Assembly (NCBI GenBank): GCA_021018995.1
Contig: CM037587.1
Span: forward strand, 61,292,104 to 61,356,103
Direction: 5' to 3'
Source: Chloranthus sessilifolius
Taxonomy: Eukaryota; Streptophyta; Magnoliopsida; Chloranthales; Chloranthaceae
DNA: 64,000 nt
Shown in pieces: positions 22,421 to 33,690 of this stretch. Numbering within the stretch: the first letter of the stretch is position 1; every line of letters begins with the position of its first letter. The translations under genes and the position numbers were made by a program. The notes beneath the pieces are model-generated. The model saw only the letters and a list, made by a program, of their open reading frames with translations. It made no database searches and was not told where the DNA came from.

Positions 22421-23006
22421 AGTAAAATCCACTTTGGAGTATCTTTGCAACAGTCTTGTTTCCATTAAAATGGCCTCCACAAGCCTGTTCATGACACATG
22501 GTTAGTATGTTGTGAAATTCATTCTCAGGGACACACCTCCTTACAACTTGGTCTGCACAATGCTTGAAAAGGTATGGATCCTCCCACATGTAATGTCTGA
22601 TCTGAGAAAAGAACAACTCCCTATCCATTTTGTTCCAATGTGGGGGGATCTTACCCACTGCCAAGTAATTCACTATGTTTACAAACCAAGGTGCAAAAGT
22701 GCTGACAGTAAACAACTGTTCATCAGGAAATGAGTCATTGATAGGCAGCCTATCAAACTCAGCAGTTAGGATCCTAGATAGGTAGTCTGCAACTACATTT
22801 TCAACCCCTTTTTTGTCCTTAATCTCAAGATCAAACTCTTGTAATAGAAGGATCCATCTGATTAATCTTGGTTTGGCATCCTTTTTAGACAGAAGATACT
22901 TCAGGGTTGAGTGGTCTGTGAATGCCACAATCCTATATCCTAACACATAAGATCTAAAATTTTCCAAAGTATAAACAATGGACAGCAATTCCTTCTCAAT
23001 TGTGGT
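22392..23006 (-). pseudogene. RNase H and connection to integrase, element D
   Basis: The frame at 22392-22988 includes [47 protein letters not shown], then a linker and [20 protein letters not shown] leading into the integrase zinc domain. TDHS and ADYLSR are normal RNase H landmarks. A stop separates it from RT at 23007. Confidence 0.85.
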
Positions 23007-24060
23007 TTAATTTAACTGAGCATCTATCATTGTCTTGCTTGTATAAGCAATCACAGAAGGTAACTTGTCTGTTCTTTGCCCCAAAACTACACCAATAGCA
23101 AAATCTGATTTATCATGCATCAACTCAAATGGCAAAGAATAATCAGGTGCTTGTAGGATAGGTTCAGAGGTTAAACATCCTTTCAAAAGCTCAAAAGCAA
23201 TGAGACATTTATCATTAAATTTAAAAGAAACCTCTTGGAACAACAGGTGACAAAGAGGTTTTGAGATTTTACAGAAATCTTTGAGGAATCTCCTATAAAA
23301 ACCAACATGCCCCAAGAAAGATCTGACTTGTTTGATAGTTTTAGGTAGGGGCAAATGTGCAATCAAAACAATTTTAGCCTGGTCTACCTCTATGCCTATG
23401 TGGGAAACAACATGGCCAAGGACAATGCCTTGATTGACCATAAAATAACTCTTTTCCCAACTCAAAACCAAGTTGGTTTCCTCATATCTCTGCAGCACTA
23501 GGCTGAGATGGTATAGACATTGGTTAAAACTGTCCCCAAAGTCAGAGAAATAATACATGAATATCTCTAAAAATTGATCAATCATGTCAGAGAAGATGGC
23601 ATACATACACCTTTGGAAAGTTACAGGGGCATTGCATAATCCAAATGGCATCCTTCTATAGGCAAAGGTGCTAAAAGGACATGTGAAAGTTGCATTTTCC
23701 TAGTCTTGTAGATACACAAGGATTTGGTTATACCCAGAATATCCATCAAGAAAACAATAAAAAGTTTTGCCTGCCAACTTGTCCAAAATTTGGTCTATGA
23801 AGGGCAAAGGAAAGTGGTCTTTTCTGGTTTTTAAATTGAGCTTTCGATAATCAATGCACACCCTCCAACCTATGACTTTTCTAGTTAGAATTATCTCACC
23901 ATAATCAGATTTAACTACAGTGATTCCAGATTTCTTAGGTACCACCTGAGTAGGTGCCACCCATTCAGAATCTGAAATAGGATAGATGACTCCAGCATCT
24001 AATAATTTAACCACCTCATTCATCACTACCTCTTGCATGTGTGGATTCTCTGCATTTCTC
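23007..24060 (-). pseudogene. Reverse transcriptase of element D, catalytic aspartates lost
   Basis: Blocks on the minus strand: VVPKKSGITVVKSD, GWRVCIDYRKLNLKTRKDHF, LPFIDQILDKLAGKTFYCFL (23700-24038), MPFGLCNAPVTFQRCMYAIF and EIFMYYFSDFGDS (23007-23651), then FLGHVGFYRRFLKDF. The F/Y-x-D-D motif, FMDD in F and E, is FMYY here (codons 23550-23555). Without these metal-binding aspartates polymerase activity is not expected. A stop at 23698 splits the domain. Confidence 0.9.
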
Positions 24061-25024
24061 TAGAGCGTTTAGAACCCTCTTCCAAGTAGATCTTATGCAT
24101 ATAAATAGCAGGGTTGATGCCTCCATGATCAGCAATAGTCCAACCTATTTCTTTCTTATGCCTTTTTAACACACACAACAACTCTTCCTCTTGCTCATCA
24201 GTGAGGGGGAAAGAAATGATCACAAGAAACTTCTGATTAGCTCTCAAAAATACATATTTCAAAGACTTTGATAGCTGTTTCAACTTCACATCAGGTCGAC
24301 TTATGAGTGAAGGCAACAAAGGTGCCTTTGAAGGTAGTGGAAGAGGCAACACAACTGGTTTCCAAGGAGGATACCTTATTGCTGGCCCCATGTCAGAATA
24401 TAAGGCTTTGACCTCTCGAATCATAGGTGTGGGGGCCTTTTCTTCCAGAATTTCACTCCACATATTTTCAAAAATATCACACAAATCATCACAATGCAGC
24501 AGCTTGGGTAAAGTCTCTTCCACAAGCTCATCCAACACATTAGTTAAAAAGCAATCCTCACTATCCAAGTGAGGCTGACTTATTGCATTATAAACATTTA
24601 ATTTTACTTTCATATTGCCAAAAGATACCTCCATTACACCTGATATACATTATATACAAGCATTGACAGTGGCCAAGAAAGGCCTGTCCAAAATTACAGG
24701 AATGGAGGTAGTGCACTTGCTTGGTTCCATGTCAAGAACCAGAAAATCTGTTGGATAGAAAAACTTGTCAACCCCAACTAGCACATCTTCAATCATTCCC
24801 ACAGGTTTCCTTTTAGATATGTCAGCTAGCTGTAATACCACATGTGTGGGCTTCAATTCTTCCAAACTTAACTTCTCATAAACTGAATATGGAAGTAGGC
24901 TCACACTGGCTCCCAGATCCAACACGGTTTTTTCAATGGCGTGATTCCCAATGATGCAAGGGATTGTAGAAACTCCAGGGTCTTGGAGCTTTGTTGGGAT
25001 TGCAATGGGAAGCACTTGGCTCAC
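24026..25024 (-). pseudogene. Protease and PR-RT linker of element D
   Basis: The protease at 24650-25024 has IPCIIGNHAIEK, VLDLGASVSLLPYSVYEKL, LQLADIS and VILDRPFLAT. The active-site triplet is DLG, as usual in Athila relatives, instead of DSG/DTG. The linker 24026-24634 carries an acidic segment and TDEQEEELLCVLKRHKKEIG, the conserved entry to RT. One or two frame breaks near 24640. Confidence 0.85.
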
Positions 25025-26475
25025 TTTCTTAGCACAAAAGACCTTCTTGGATAGGTGTATCCTAGATTATCTTTTGTGTGTGCACAAATCTTTCAAAAAC
25101 TTTGCATAGGTTGGAACTTGCTTGATTGCATCATGTAAAGGCAAGTTGATCTTCACTTGCTTAAATGCTTCTATCATTTCCTCAATTTTAGCATTCTCCT
25201 TGTCAAAAGGAGAAGGTGCTTGAAGTGTATTGGGAAATGGCAAATGAGGGACTAATCTCTCATTTTCTACCTTGGCAGTCTCATCAATTTTTTCTTTATT
25301 TTTGTTTTTATTTTTCTATTGGGGCACATCAACACTCCCCGTATTTCTCATATGCTGCTCCTGCTGCATATCATCATGGGTTGTTTTTTCATTTCCTACA
25401 CTTTTCTCATCAAGCTCAACACCAACTTTGTTATCAATCCGCCTTCCACTACTCAAAGTGGTGACAGATTTGGCTTCTTCATGTGAAGAAGCCTCACCCA
25501 CCATATATTGTCCTTTAGGGTTGTTCATAGGCTGACTAGGTAGTCTTGCCTCCTCTCTCCTAGTCAAAGTATTGGATAGCTGACCAAGTTGGTCTTCTAT
25601 CTTTTTAGTACTTTGGCTATGGGAGTTAACAATTTGAGACAAAGAGCTCAAATTCTGTAATGAAGTCAGAACTTGCACTTCAAATGTAAGGGATCTAGAG
25701 GGTGTTGGGCTGGTACACTTTGATGCACAGGTTATGCCATTGGCTGGGCCATAGTCTATTAGTATTGAGGCCTTGGGAAGTAGTTCTGCTGGTATGGTTA
25801 GGCATTTTTATAAGGCATGGACTGCTGTGGTTGCTGGTGGTGGTGGTGGTTTTGGATGGTATATTGTCTCCACCTCAAGTTGGGGTGGTTTCTCCAAAGT
25901 TAACCAACAGTTGGCTATTGTCCAAAGGACTGAGCAGTGTTCACATGTTTCATAACAAGGTCTAGAAATTGGGCAGCAAAAGGACATTCTTCAAGGGAGT
26001 GAGTGGGGGACTGACATCTCACACATGCCTCCTCCACTTTGGTAGCCATTAGTGACTGCATTGCCCCCATGAACTTCTCAAATTTTTGAGTCAAGCTATC
26101 CACCTTCCTTTCCAAATCATTATACCCACTGACCTCATACATTTTCCCTCTTGTAGTATTCTCTCTCACCAATCTAACAGGAGTCTCAATGCCCCTTGAC
26201 AAAGTCTCCCTTCGTATGGAGTTTTCACTAATGATATCAAACAATTCCCAAGCCTCATTAGCTATCTTGTGGAGGTAGGTACCAACACATGAGGCATCAA
26301 CCATGTCCCTGCTCTTGGGATCAATTCCTTGATAGAAACTTTGAACAAGTTATCATTTAGGAATTTGGTGATAGGGACATTGCATAAAGAGCTCCTTAAA
26401 TCTCTCTTGCGCTTGGTGGAAGTCTCCAGTTGGGGCCTGAGCAAAGGATATTATGCTCTTCCTCAGCTGACTTGT
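25025..26475 (-). pseudogene. Gag of element D, N-terminus missing
   Basis: Starting at 26475 on the minus strand: SQLRKSIISFAQAPTGDFHQ, then DASCVGTYLHKIANEAWELF, a C-x2-C-x4-H-x4-C zinc knuckle (CVRCQSPTHSLEEC, near 26000), a Q-rich region, and a C-terminal helix KKIEDQLGQLSNTLTRREE (25316-25678). The first ~160 residues seen in E and F are absent, cut at the F insertion point. Several stops. Confidence 0.85.
26471..26475 (+). repeat. Target-site duplication of F, left copy (CTTGT)
   Basis: CTTGT directly before TGTTAAGACTTG. It reads ACAAG on the minus strand, in frame with D's gag (T-S-Q). Confidence 0.7.
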
Positions 26476-26759
26476 TGTTAAGACTTGAAAAGTACCACTT
26501 TTCACCCCTTAACTTAATCTCTGTTGGACCCTTAGTCATTTAATAAAAGTGTTTTAAGCTTGTTCTACAGATAATAAACAACAGCTGCCAATAAACCCCT
26601 AACCATGCTAAGAAGCTCACTGTTGCCCCAGAACTACCTCAACAGAACGAAGGATGAACCCAGACAGAGAGTTGGCTGAAGCATAGGCACATCCAAGCAT
26701 AAATACATCAAGAAGAATGCCTCACACAAATGTCGCAGGGTTCAATTGAACAAGAGATA

Positions 26760-27240
26760 ATGCCTTCGCGCAGTTGTCACGAGCCCCTGGAGGAAGAACA
26801 ATAACTGGTTGCACAGTTTACGCGTCGTTCTCCCACGGTTTGGTGCCAGAAAGAATTGAAAAGTAGGCTTCGCGAGGCTCAGTATAAAGCATTTGCGTAG
26901 TCTTGCGCAGCTCAAAAGAAGAACCGTTAAGCTTCGCGCGACTGACTCAGGAGAGAGAGCTTCAGGTATTCCTGCACGTAGTTGTCGCGCAGTGGCCATG
27001 AGATACAGACCTTCTGAGAAATGCTCACGCGACCAGGAAACTCATGAACACTGCTTCTTCAAGAGGATCTCTCGCGAGATTCACCAAGGGACGAACCACG
27101 CGAGTAATCCCCGCGCCATTCAAAGCTGAAAGAGCAATCTTGTGATAGCCATTTGTATTTCGCGATGACTAAACTACCAATCTCGCGACTGCATGAATTT
27201 CAAGTCAGTTCAACCCCGCAACTCCAATTCTACCACGCGG
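26760..27240. repeat. TCGCG(A/C)G motif cluster, 5' LTR of F
   Basis: About a dozen CGCG-containing sites, for example TTCGCGCAGTTGTC, TTCGCGAGGCTC, TTCGCGCGACTG, TGTCGCGCAGTGG, TCTCGCGAGATTC, CACGCGAG and TCTCGCGACTG. The 3' LTR has the matching cluster (42120-42600), with many CG sites changed to CA or TG as expected from methylation-driven decay. It lies about 220-700 bp upstream of the TATA box. Confidence 0.85.
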
Positions 27241-27456
27241 AAAGATCTGAAATTGTTTCTACCCAGCGAGGATCGAATTCTAAACTTCTCCCTACTTCCA
27301 CAAGGGCAATTTAGGAATCTCTAGCAATTAGGGCACGCACTCCAATGCTTTAATCTCTGTGCACATGCCTCGAGGCATCCAAGGGACAAGAATGGGCTGC
27401 AATTACATCAATAAATTAGGGTTTTTCTAACCCTAATTGGAGGGCAAGCCGACTAC

Positions 27457-27464
27457 TATATAAG
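27457..27464 (+). promoter_or_regulatory. TATA box, 5' LTR of F
   Basis: TATATAAG followed by CCTAAGCC; identical in the 3' LTR. Confidence 0.75.
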
Positions 27465-28960
27465 CCTAAGCCTAGCTTAGGTTTGAGGATCGACCCTCTT
27501 TGGGACTTAACTTATGTGCTTCTTCTCCAAAAAACTAACTGTAGAATTACAGTAGGTTAAGGTTAGGGTTTAAGAGTTTTCTTATTTTTCCTTTTTCTCT
27601 CTCTCCATAGTCCAGCACTTGCTGGCTATGCCTTTTGTATGATTATCTGATATAGATTTTAATGGAGTTTTTTGTAATAGGATTTGTTGCATGTATGGGA
27701 TGTTGTTTTTATTGTGAGTTGTTCTGTACAAGGCTGCTGCCTTGAGATCCTCTATTGCTAAGTTGTTTTGTAAGCAATGGAGGATTGCTTCTAAAGTACT
27801 ATTTAGATCTAAGTGATCTGTGTGTCCAGGTTAGGCACTTTGCAGGCCTTCCCCCTCCACAGGACCCACTAAATCTGAATCCCCATGGGAACTTGTGCTT
27901 GTAGCCTTGGGAACATGGTGGCGACAGCAATGTTCTTGTTCTGTCTTAGCCATTTGTGAGGAGGATAACCTCTGTGGATAGTCTGTGACCATTCAAGTGG
28001 ACAGATTATAGCCCTAGGGTGAGGCCAAGTCATGGAACTAAGATAGATTTTTCTTCTCTGCACTTGTGCTTGTAGCCTTGTGAGAGATTGTGCAGTGGCA
28101 AACTCCCCTATAGTGAATAGATCCACCATCAGATTGTAGATCTAAGTGGGCCGTAGAGATTATAGACTTGTGACTGGATAACTGCAGTCTTTCTAAAGCA
28201 GTGAACAGCCTTGCTTAAAACCTAGTACTCAAACTCTTGCTGGTCCTGTGTGTCCAGGCTTGTGCACTTTGTAGGCCTAGCCCCACACGCAAAACTTTAG
28301 AGGATGAGGTTCCTATTGATTCTTGAGCTTGTAGCCTGGATGAAATAGTGCCTACAATGATAAACTTGTTCTGACCCATCTCTGGATTGTGGTTCCCCTA
28401 TTGGATAGTCTATGACCATTTAAGTACACAGGTTATAGCCTTAAGGGATTGGATCATGGCACAGGGGTGAGTTGGATACTTTCTCCTCTTTGGTGATAAT
28501 GTAACCCTTGGATAGGATTTCTATAGCGACAGATCTGAGTTTGAGTTACAAGACCCATCAGATCTGTACCTAATAAAATACTTTTCACCCTTTTATATTT
28601 ATTCTCTCACTCCACCATCCTTCTTAACCCTTTCTGTAATCTAGACGTTAGGATACCTTAGAATTTAGATTATAGTGACCCTAAATCCCCTTCCACTTAG
28701 GATTGCCAGATCTATAGCCAGATCTGGAGAGCCTACTAAGGATAGCTCCCTTGGAGCTTGAGATCAACTTCCCTGTAGGACAAACTCTTACTTATCAAAA
28801 CTTGCTACAACAGGCCCTTTATCTTGCAGGACTGTGCATATTTTTGGCTTGCTACTACGTAATCATCACTCTACCTTTCACTCATTTTTCATTTACCCCA
28901 TTCTTATCACTGTCTTCAATAATGTCAGTAGCAGGCACTTAAAATATCTCAACAAGTTTT

Positions 28961-28978
28961 TGGCGCCGCTGCCTGGGA
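28961..28978 (+). other. Primer-binding site of F (tRNA-Asp type)
   Basis: TGGCGCCGCTGCCTGGGA, six bases after the LTR. It resembles the Athila PBS complementary to the tRNA-Asp 3' end (TGGCGCCGTTGCCGGGGA from memory) with two mismatches. Confidence 0.85.
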
Positions 28979-29277
28979 TATTAATCTTTTAGTAGACTCT
29001 AGATTTTTGATTCTTTATTCTTTGGTAGCTGTACTTGTGAATAATTGATACTGCTAATTTACATTTGGAATTTTTCTTGCAGATCTAGACCGTAGCAGAG
29101 AAGGAGACTGGAATTGCATTGAGAGTCTAGCTACCTCTGTTTGCACTTCCCTAACCTTCAAAATCTCTGTTTATTTCTCCTTTGAAGATTCCATAAGCAG
29201 TTGATTAGGATAGTTGTAATTTTTGTTGTTAGTGCAATGTGTTTGCGAATAGTTTTCCCTGTTGTTGGTGTGTGTGT
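28979..29277 (+). other. Leader between PBS and gag of F
   Basis: Noncoding, T-rich, about 300 bp; no distinct signal seen apart from a TGTTGGTGTGTGTGT stretch just before the gag ATG. Confidence 0.6.
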
Positions 29278-31200
29278 ATGTTAGGAAGGAGATCTCTCAG
29301 TCCTACGTTAGAGCCTGCAAACCCTGAGATTGAAAGGGATAGAAGACTAAGAAGGCACAGACACCCCACAGTTGAGCCCCCTATTGAAATGGAGATAGCA
29401 GTCATGGGTGAAGAACAACCTAGAACATTGAAGGAATTGAATGCTCCAGATGATTATAATTCTCCTTTCAGCATTCAATTCCCAGATGTTCAAGGAAACT
29501 ACGAAATCAAAACTTCCATCATCCAAATGCTTCCCTCTTTCCATGGGCTTAGCAAGGAAGACCCTTACAAGAACATTGACCAGTTCTTGGCCTTGTGCAC
29601 GACATTTTCCATTACTGGTTTGGGACCAGAAGCCACTAGGCTAAGGCTCTTTCCTTTCTCCCTATAGGACAGGGCCAACACCTGGTTGTCTACTCTCCCA
29701 AACAACAGCATCATTTCTTGCAAAAACCTCAAGACAAGATTTCTGTCTAAATTTTTCCCAGAGACCAAAACCAGCCAGTTGAGGAAAAACATACTTGCTT
29801 TTGCCCAGTCCCCAACTGATGATTTTAATCAAGCCTGGGACAGAGTTAAAGAGATGCTCAAACAATGTCCCCACCATAAGATCCCTGACTGGCAGCTTGT
29901 CCAGAGCTTCTACAATGGGATTGATGAGAAGAGCAGAGACATGATAGATGCCTCTTGTGGTGGAATGTATATGCATAAAATAGCTGATGAGGCATGGGAC
30001 TTGTTCAAGGTCATAAGTGAAAATGATTTCCAGAAGATGTCCTCATGTAGAACGGTTCAAGAGCCTCCTCCCAAGTTGGGGGTGGCTGAAACTTCTAAAG
30101 GAAAGATGTATGAAGTTAGAGGAAATGATGACCTGAGAATACAGATGGCCAATCTTACTAAAAGATTTAATAAACTTTTGACTGTGGTGCAGCCAAGAAT
30201 GGCTGCACAAGTGATGGAGGCATGTCTGATATGCCAATCTCCATAGCACATAGTGGAAGAGTGCCCATCTGCAGGGCAATACCCTGAGTATGTAATGGAA
30301 CAGGCTGCTGCTACCCAATCTTTTGGACAGCAATAATCTGGTGGCTACAATAAACAACCATATGGATACCAGCACCAGAATGCTGGTTACCAATGGAGAG
30401 ACCACCCAAATTTGAGGTGGAGGCAAGACAATTATATTCAACCACAACAGATGTTGGCCTTACATCAAAGGCCACAACAACAGTTTAACCAGGGTTATGC
30501 CCAAAGGTCGAATTTCCAGCAGCAACAGCAACCCCAGCAACAAAATTAATTGATAGTCCCCCCACCTCAGCCTCGAAGTGCTTCTTTCGAGGACTAGGTT
30601 TTGGCCCAATTGCAAAGCCTTGGATCCTTGAATCAGACTGTGACTTCTCACAGTCAAAGCATTAAGAAAATAGAAGAGTAGCTTGGCCAAATAACCAATG
30701 CTCTGGCTAAAAGAGAGGTGGGCAGGTTGCCAAGCCAACCAGTAGCCAACCCAAAGGGCCAGTATTCCATCGACAAAGGCTCCTCAAATTTTGAGGGGGC
30801 TAATGCCATCACAGCCTTAAGGTCTGGCAAGCTGGTAGACAACCAGGTGGGAAAAGAATAAGGAGAGGTCATTCGCAAGGAAATGTCAAATGAAAATGAT
30901 AAAGACTTTGTTAGAGCACAGAGTCAAGAACTGCCTGCTACCCTTCAACAAGGGAAAAATAAAGAGGTTGCAGATGAGCCTCATCAGGAGATAAAAATAG
31001 AAAAAAGATAAAAAGCAAAAGTTTAATCATAGGCTTGCAGCTGGGGAACCAGCAGTACCTCAGCTGCCTTTTCCTCAAGCTTTGAGTGGCCCTGCCCCTT
31101 TTCATAAGGGTCAGGCACAGATCGAGGAAATGATGGAGACCTTTAAGCAGGTCAAGATAAATTTACCCCTGCTTGATGCAATCTGACAGGTCCTAGCCTA
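29278..31200 (+). pseudogene. Gag of element F
   Basis: The ATG at 29278 is supported by E, whose gag starts with the same MLGRRSL. Capsid-like blocks: PRTLKELNAPDDYNSPFSIQ, IIQMLPSFHGLSKEDPYKNI, LRLFPFSL, WDRVKEML, FYNGIDEKSRDMIDASCGG. A zinc knuckle (CLIC-QSP-x-HIVEEC) near 30220-30262 has a TAG in its x position (30244-30246). Another TAG is at 29665-29667, where relatives have lysine. A Gln-rich tail follows to 30549, then the linker with LAKREVGRLPSQPV-like sequence. Builds the particle and binds RNA in intact relatives. Confidence 0.88.
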
Positions 31201-31252
31201 TGCGAAGTTTCTGAAAGACCTTTGTACTCAAAAAAGGAATGCCAGAGACCAT

Positions 31253-31795
31253 TTGTCTAAAAAGGTCTTTGCAACTAATATAGTTAATTCTGTATTAACC
31301 ATGACAATACCTGAGAATTTGCAAGACCCGGGGATACGCACTATTCCCTGTATTATTGGTGACCACACAATTGGAAGGGCCCTTTTGGACCTTGGAGCCA
31401 GTGTTAACCTGCTGCCATACAGTGTATATCAGCAGTTAGGTTTGGGGGAGTTGAAGCCCACCCCCATTGTTCTATTGATGGCTGATAGGTCTGAGAGGAG
31501 ACCCATGAGAGTGGTTGAGGATGTCCTAGTGGGGGTAAACAAGTTCTTCTACCCTGCAGACTTCCTTGTTTTGGACATGAGTTGTAACAAGAGTACATCC
31601 CCTATACCTGTCATTCTGGGTAGACCATTTTTGGCCACTGCCAATGTATGCATTCAATGCAGGTCTGGGATCATGGAGGTCACTTTCGGTCATATGAAAG
31701 TTGAGCTTAATGTGTACAACGGTGTAAAGTACCCTCAGCTGAACAATGAGGAATGCTTTGCAGTGGATGTACTAGAAGAAATTGTTGAAGAATAA
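31253..31795 (+). pseudogene. Aspartic protease of F
   Basis: An uninterrupted stretch of about 180 residues: IPENLQDPGIRTIPCII, ALLDLGASVNLLPYSVYQQL, VLVGVNKFFYPADFLVLDM, IPVILGRPFLATANVCI. The active site DLGAS is intact for this lineage. It is in a different frame from gag, so at least one frameshift separates them. It ends at a TAA before the RT linker. Confidence 0.9.
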
Positions 31796-33146
31796 CTGCC
31801 CACTCTGCTAGAGTGGAGCAACATTGTCATTGATTTAACTGAAGTTTGGAACATGGTGGAGGAAGGAAGCCTAGCTTTAATGCCAGAACACATACCCCTA
31901 GTGAGGTCTTCTGTGGGCTTAGTGCAGCATTCCAATTGAAAACCTACATTGCTGCCCCTTCCTCCAACCAACAATACACTAATCCTGCCATCCATCAAAC
32001 ACGCCCCTGATCTGGAGCTCAAGAAGCTGCCAGAGACATTGAAATATTCTTTCCTCGAGAAAGAAGAGAAACTTCCTGTAATTATCTCCTCTTCTCTAAC
32101 CAGTGAGCAAGAGGAGGAATTGCTAACAGTTCTAAGGAAGCACAAGAAAGCAATTGGCTGGACCATTCGATCCGGGAGGATTGATGCATCAATGCATGCA
32201 TAGGATTCATCTAGAGGAGGGCTCAACACCCTCCGAGAAATGCGAGAAATTGAATCCTCACATGCAAAAGTGGTTCTGAAGAAATCATTAAATTCTTTGG
32301 ATCTTTGGGGTAATTTACCCCGTCTCTGATTCTGAATAGGTGGCACCAATCTAGGTGGTACCCAAGAAGTCTGGCATCACAGTGATAACAACCGACTCTG
32401 GAGAGTTGAAACCAGCCAGGGAGACCACTGGCTGGAGAGTTTACATCGATTATCAAAAACTCAACTCCAAGACCAGAAAAGACTATTTCCCTCTCCCTTT
32501 TATTGATCAAATTTTGGATAAGTTGGCTGGGAAAGCTTTTCACTGTTTTCTTGATGGGTACTCAGGGTACAACCAGATCCCTGTGCACCCCCTTGATCAA
32601 GAGAAAACTATTTTTACTTATCCTTTCAGCACCTTTGCTTACAGAAGGATGACTTTTGGACTGTGTAATGCCCCAGCCACCTTTCAGATGTGTATGTATA
32701 CCATCTTTGCTGATATGATTGACAAATTCTTGGAAATTTTCATGGATGATTTTTCAGTTTATGGGGATAGCCTTGACCAATGTCTACAACACCTCCATTT
32801 CCTATAAAGATCTGAAGAGACCAATTTGGTCTTAAGTTGGGAGAAGAGCCACTTCATGGTAACACAAGGAATTGGGTTGGGCCATGTGGTCTCTAAAGAT
32901 GGAATTGAGGTAGACAAGGCCAAAGTTGACCTCATTGCAAATTTGCCCCCTTCAAGAATAGTCAAGCAAATTAGATCCTTCCTTGGGCATGCTGGATTCT
33001 ACAGGAGGTTTATCAATGACTTCAGCAAAATTGCTAAACCATTGTGCCACCTGCTCTGCCAGGATGTGCCCTTTGGTTGTTCTGCTGAATGTCTTGAGGC
33101 TTTTGAAAGGTTAAAAATCTGCCTCACCTCTGCTCCTGTACTATAA
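31796..33146 (+). pseudogene. PR-RT linker and reverse transcriptase of F
   Basis: The linker (31949-32203) ends SEQEEELLTVLRKHKKAIG. After frameshifts the RT runs 32355-33146: VPKKSGITVITTD, GWRVYIDYQKLNSKTRKDYF, LPFIDQILDKLAGKAFHCFL, FGLCNAPATFQMCMYTIF, FMDDFSVYGDS (catalytic aspartates 32745-32750), FLGHAGFYRRFINDF. Stops at 32805 and 33144. The key residues survive, unlike in D. Confidence 0.9.
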
Positions 33147-33690
33147 AGTTCTGACTATACCTTGCCCTTTGAGTTGATGTGTGATGCATCTGACTTGGCA
33201 ATAGGTGCTGTCTTGGGCCAGAGAAAGGATAAGCTGCCTGTGGTCATTGCATATCTCAGCAAATCACTTGCTGAAGCCCAGCTAAACTACACAACCACTG
33301 AGAAAGAGCTTCTGGCAGTGGTTTTTGCTGTGGACAAGTTTAGACCTTACCTACTTGGGTATAAAATTGTCATCTTCACTGACCACTCAGTATTAAAGTT
33401 CCTACTGTCCAAGAAGGATGCAAAGCCTAGATTGAATAGATGGATACTCCTGTTGCAGGAGTTTGACATTGAAATCAAGGACAAGAAGGGTGTAGAAAAT
33501 GTGGTGGCTGGCCACTTGTCCATAATTATATTGGAAAAAAGTGTTGATGACCTTGCTACAAATGATGTCTTCCCGGATGAGCAGCTGTTTGCCATCCAGT
33601 CTTTAGTTCTTTGGTATGCACATATTGTCAATTATCTAGTTAAAGGCAAGATCCCTTCTCATTGGACAAAAATGGATAAAGACCTTTTTT
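33147..33690 (+). pseudogene. RNase H of F
   Basis: [78 protein letters not shown]. The domain is largely open from 33162. The usual VVADHLSR is VVAGHLSI here, losing one conserved aspartate near the end. Confidence 0.9.

Larger units (their letters stand above)
13624..26475 (-). mobile_element. Element D: Athila-lineage retrotransposon with ORF3, 5' end missing
   Basis: Minus-strand order: gag (from 26475), PR, RT, RNase H, INT, motif-rich spacer, ORF3, long 3' region, PPT, 3' LTR. Protein sequence is very close to element E (for example TLTRREE, RLPSQPMNNPKGQYM). Gag is cut exactly at the left end of F; its N-terminus and the 5' LTR are not found. Key catalytic residues in RT and integrase are lost, so D is dead. 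Confidence 0.85.
26476..28954 (+). repeat. 5' LTR of F (2,479 bp)
   Basis: TGTTAAGACTTG ... TATCTCAACA. TATATAAG at 27457-27464. U3 carries a CGCG-rich motif cluster (26760-27240). R/U5 contains a diverged internal duplication: cttGTAGCC, a GTGACCATT(C/T)AAGTG phrase and (G/A)TTATAGCC recur about 440 bp apart (near 27990 and 28430). Near the end is the palindrome CCAGATCTGG (28722-28731). Confidence 0.95.

Noticed and set aside
26893..27129. Plus-strand frames inside F's LTRs (also 42090-42500)
   Set aside because: Lie in U3 upstream of the TATA box and owe their Arg-rich composition to CGCG motifs; the two LTR copies do not preserve the same frame length.
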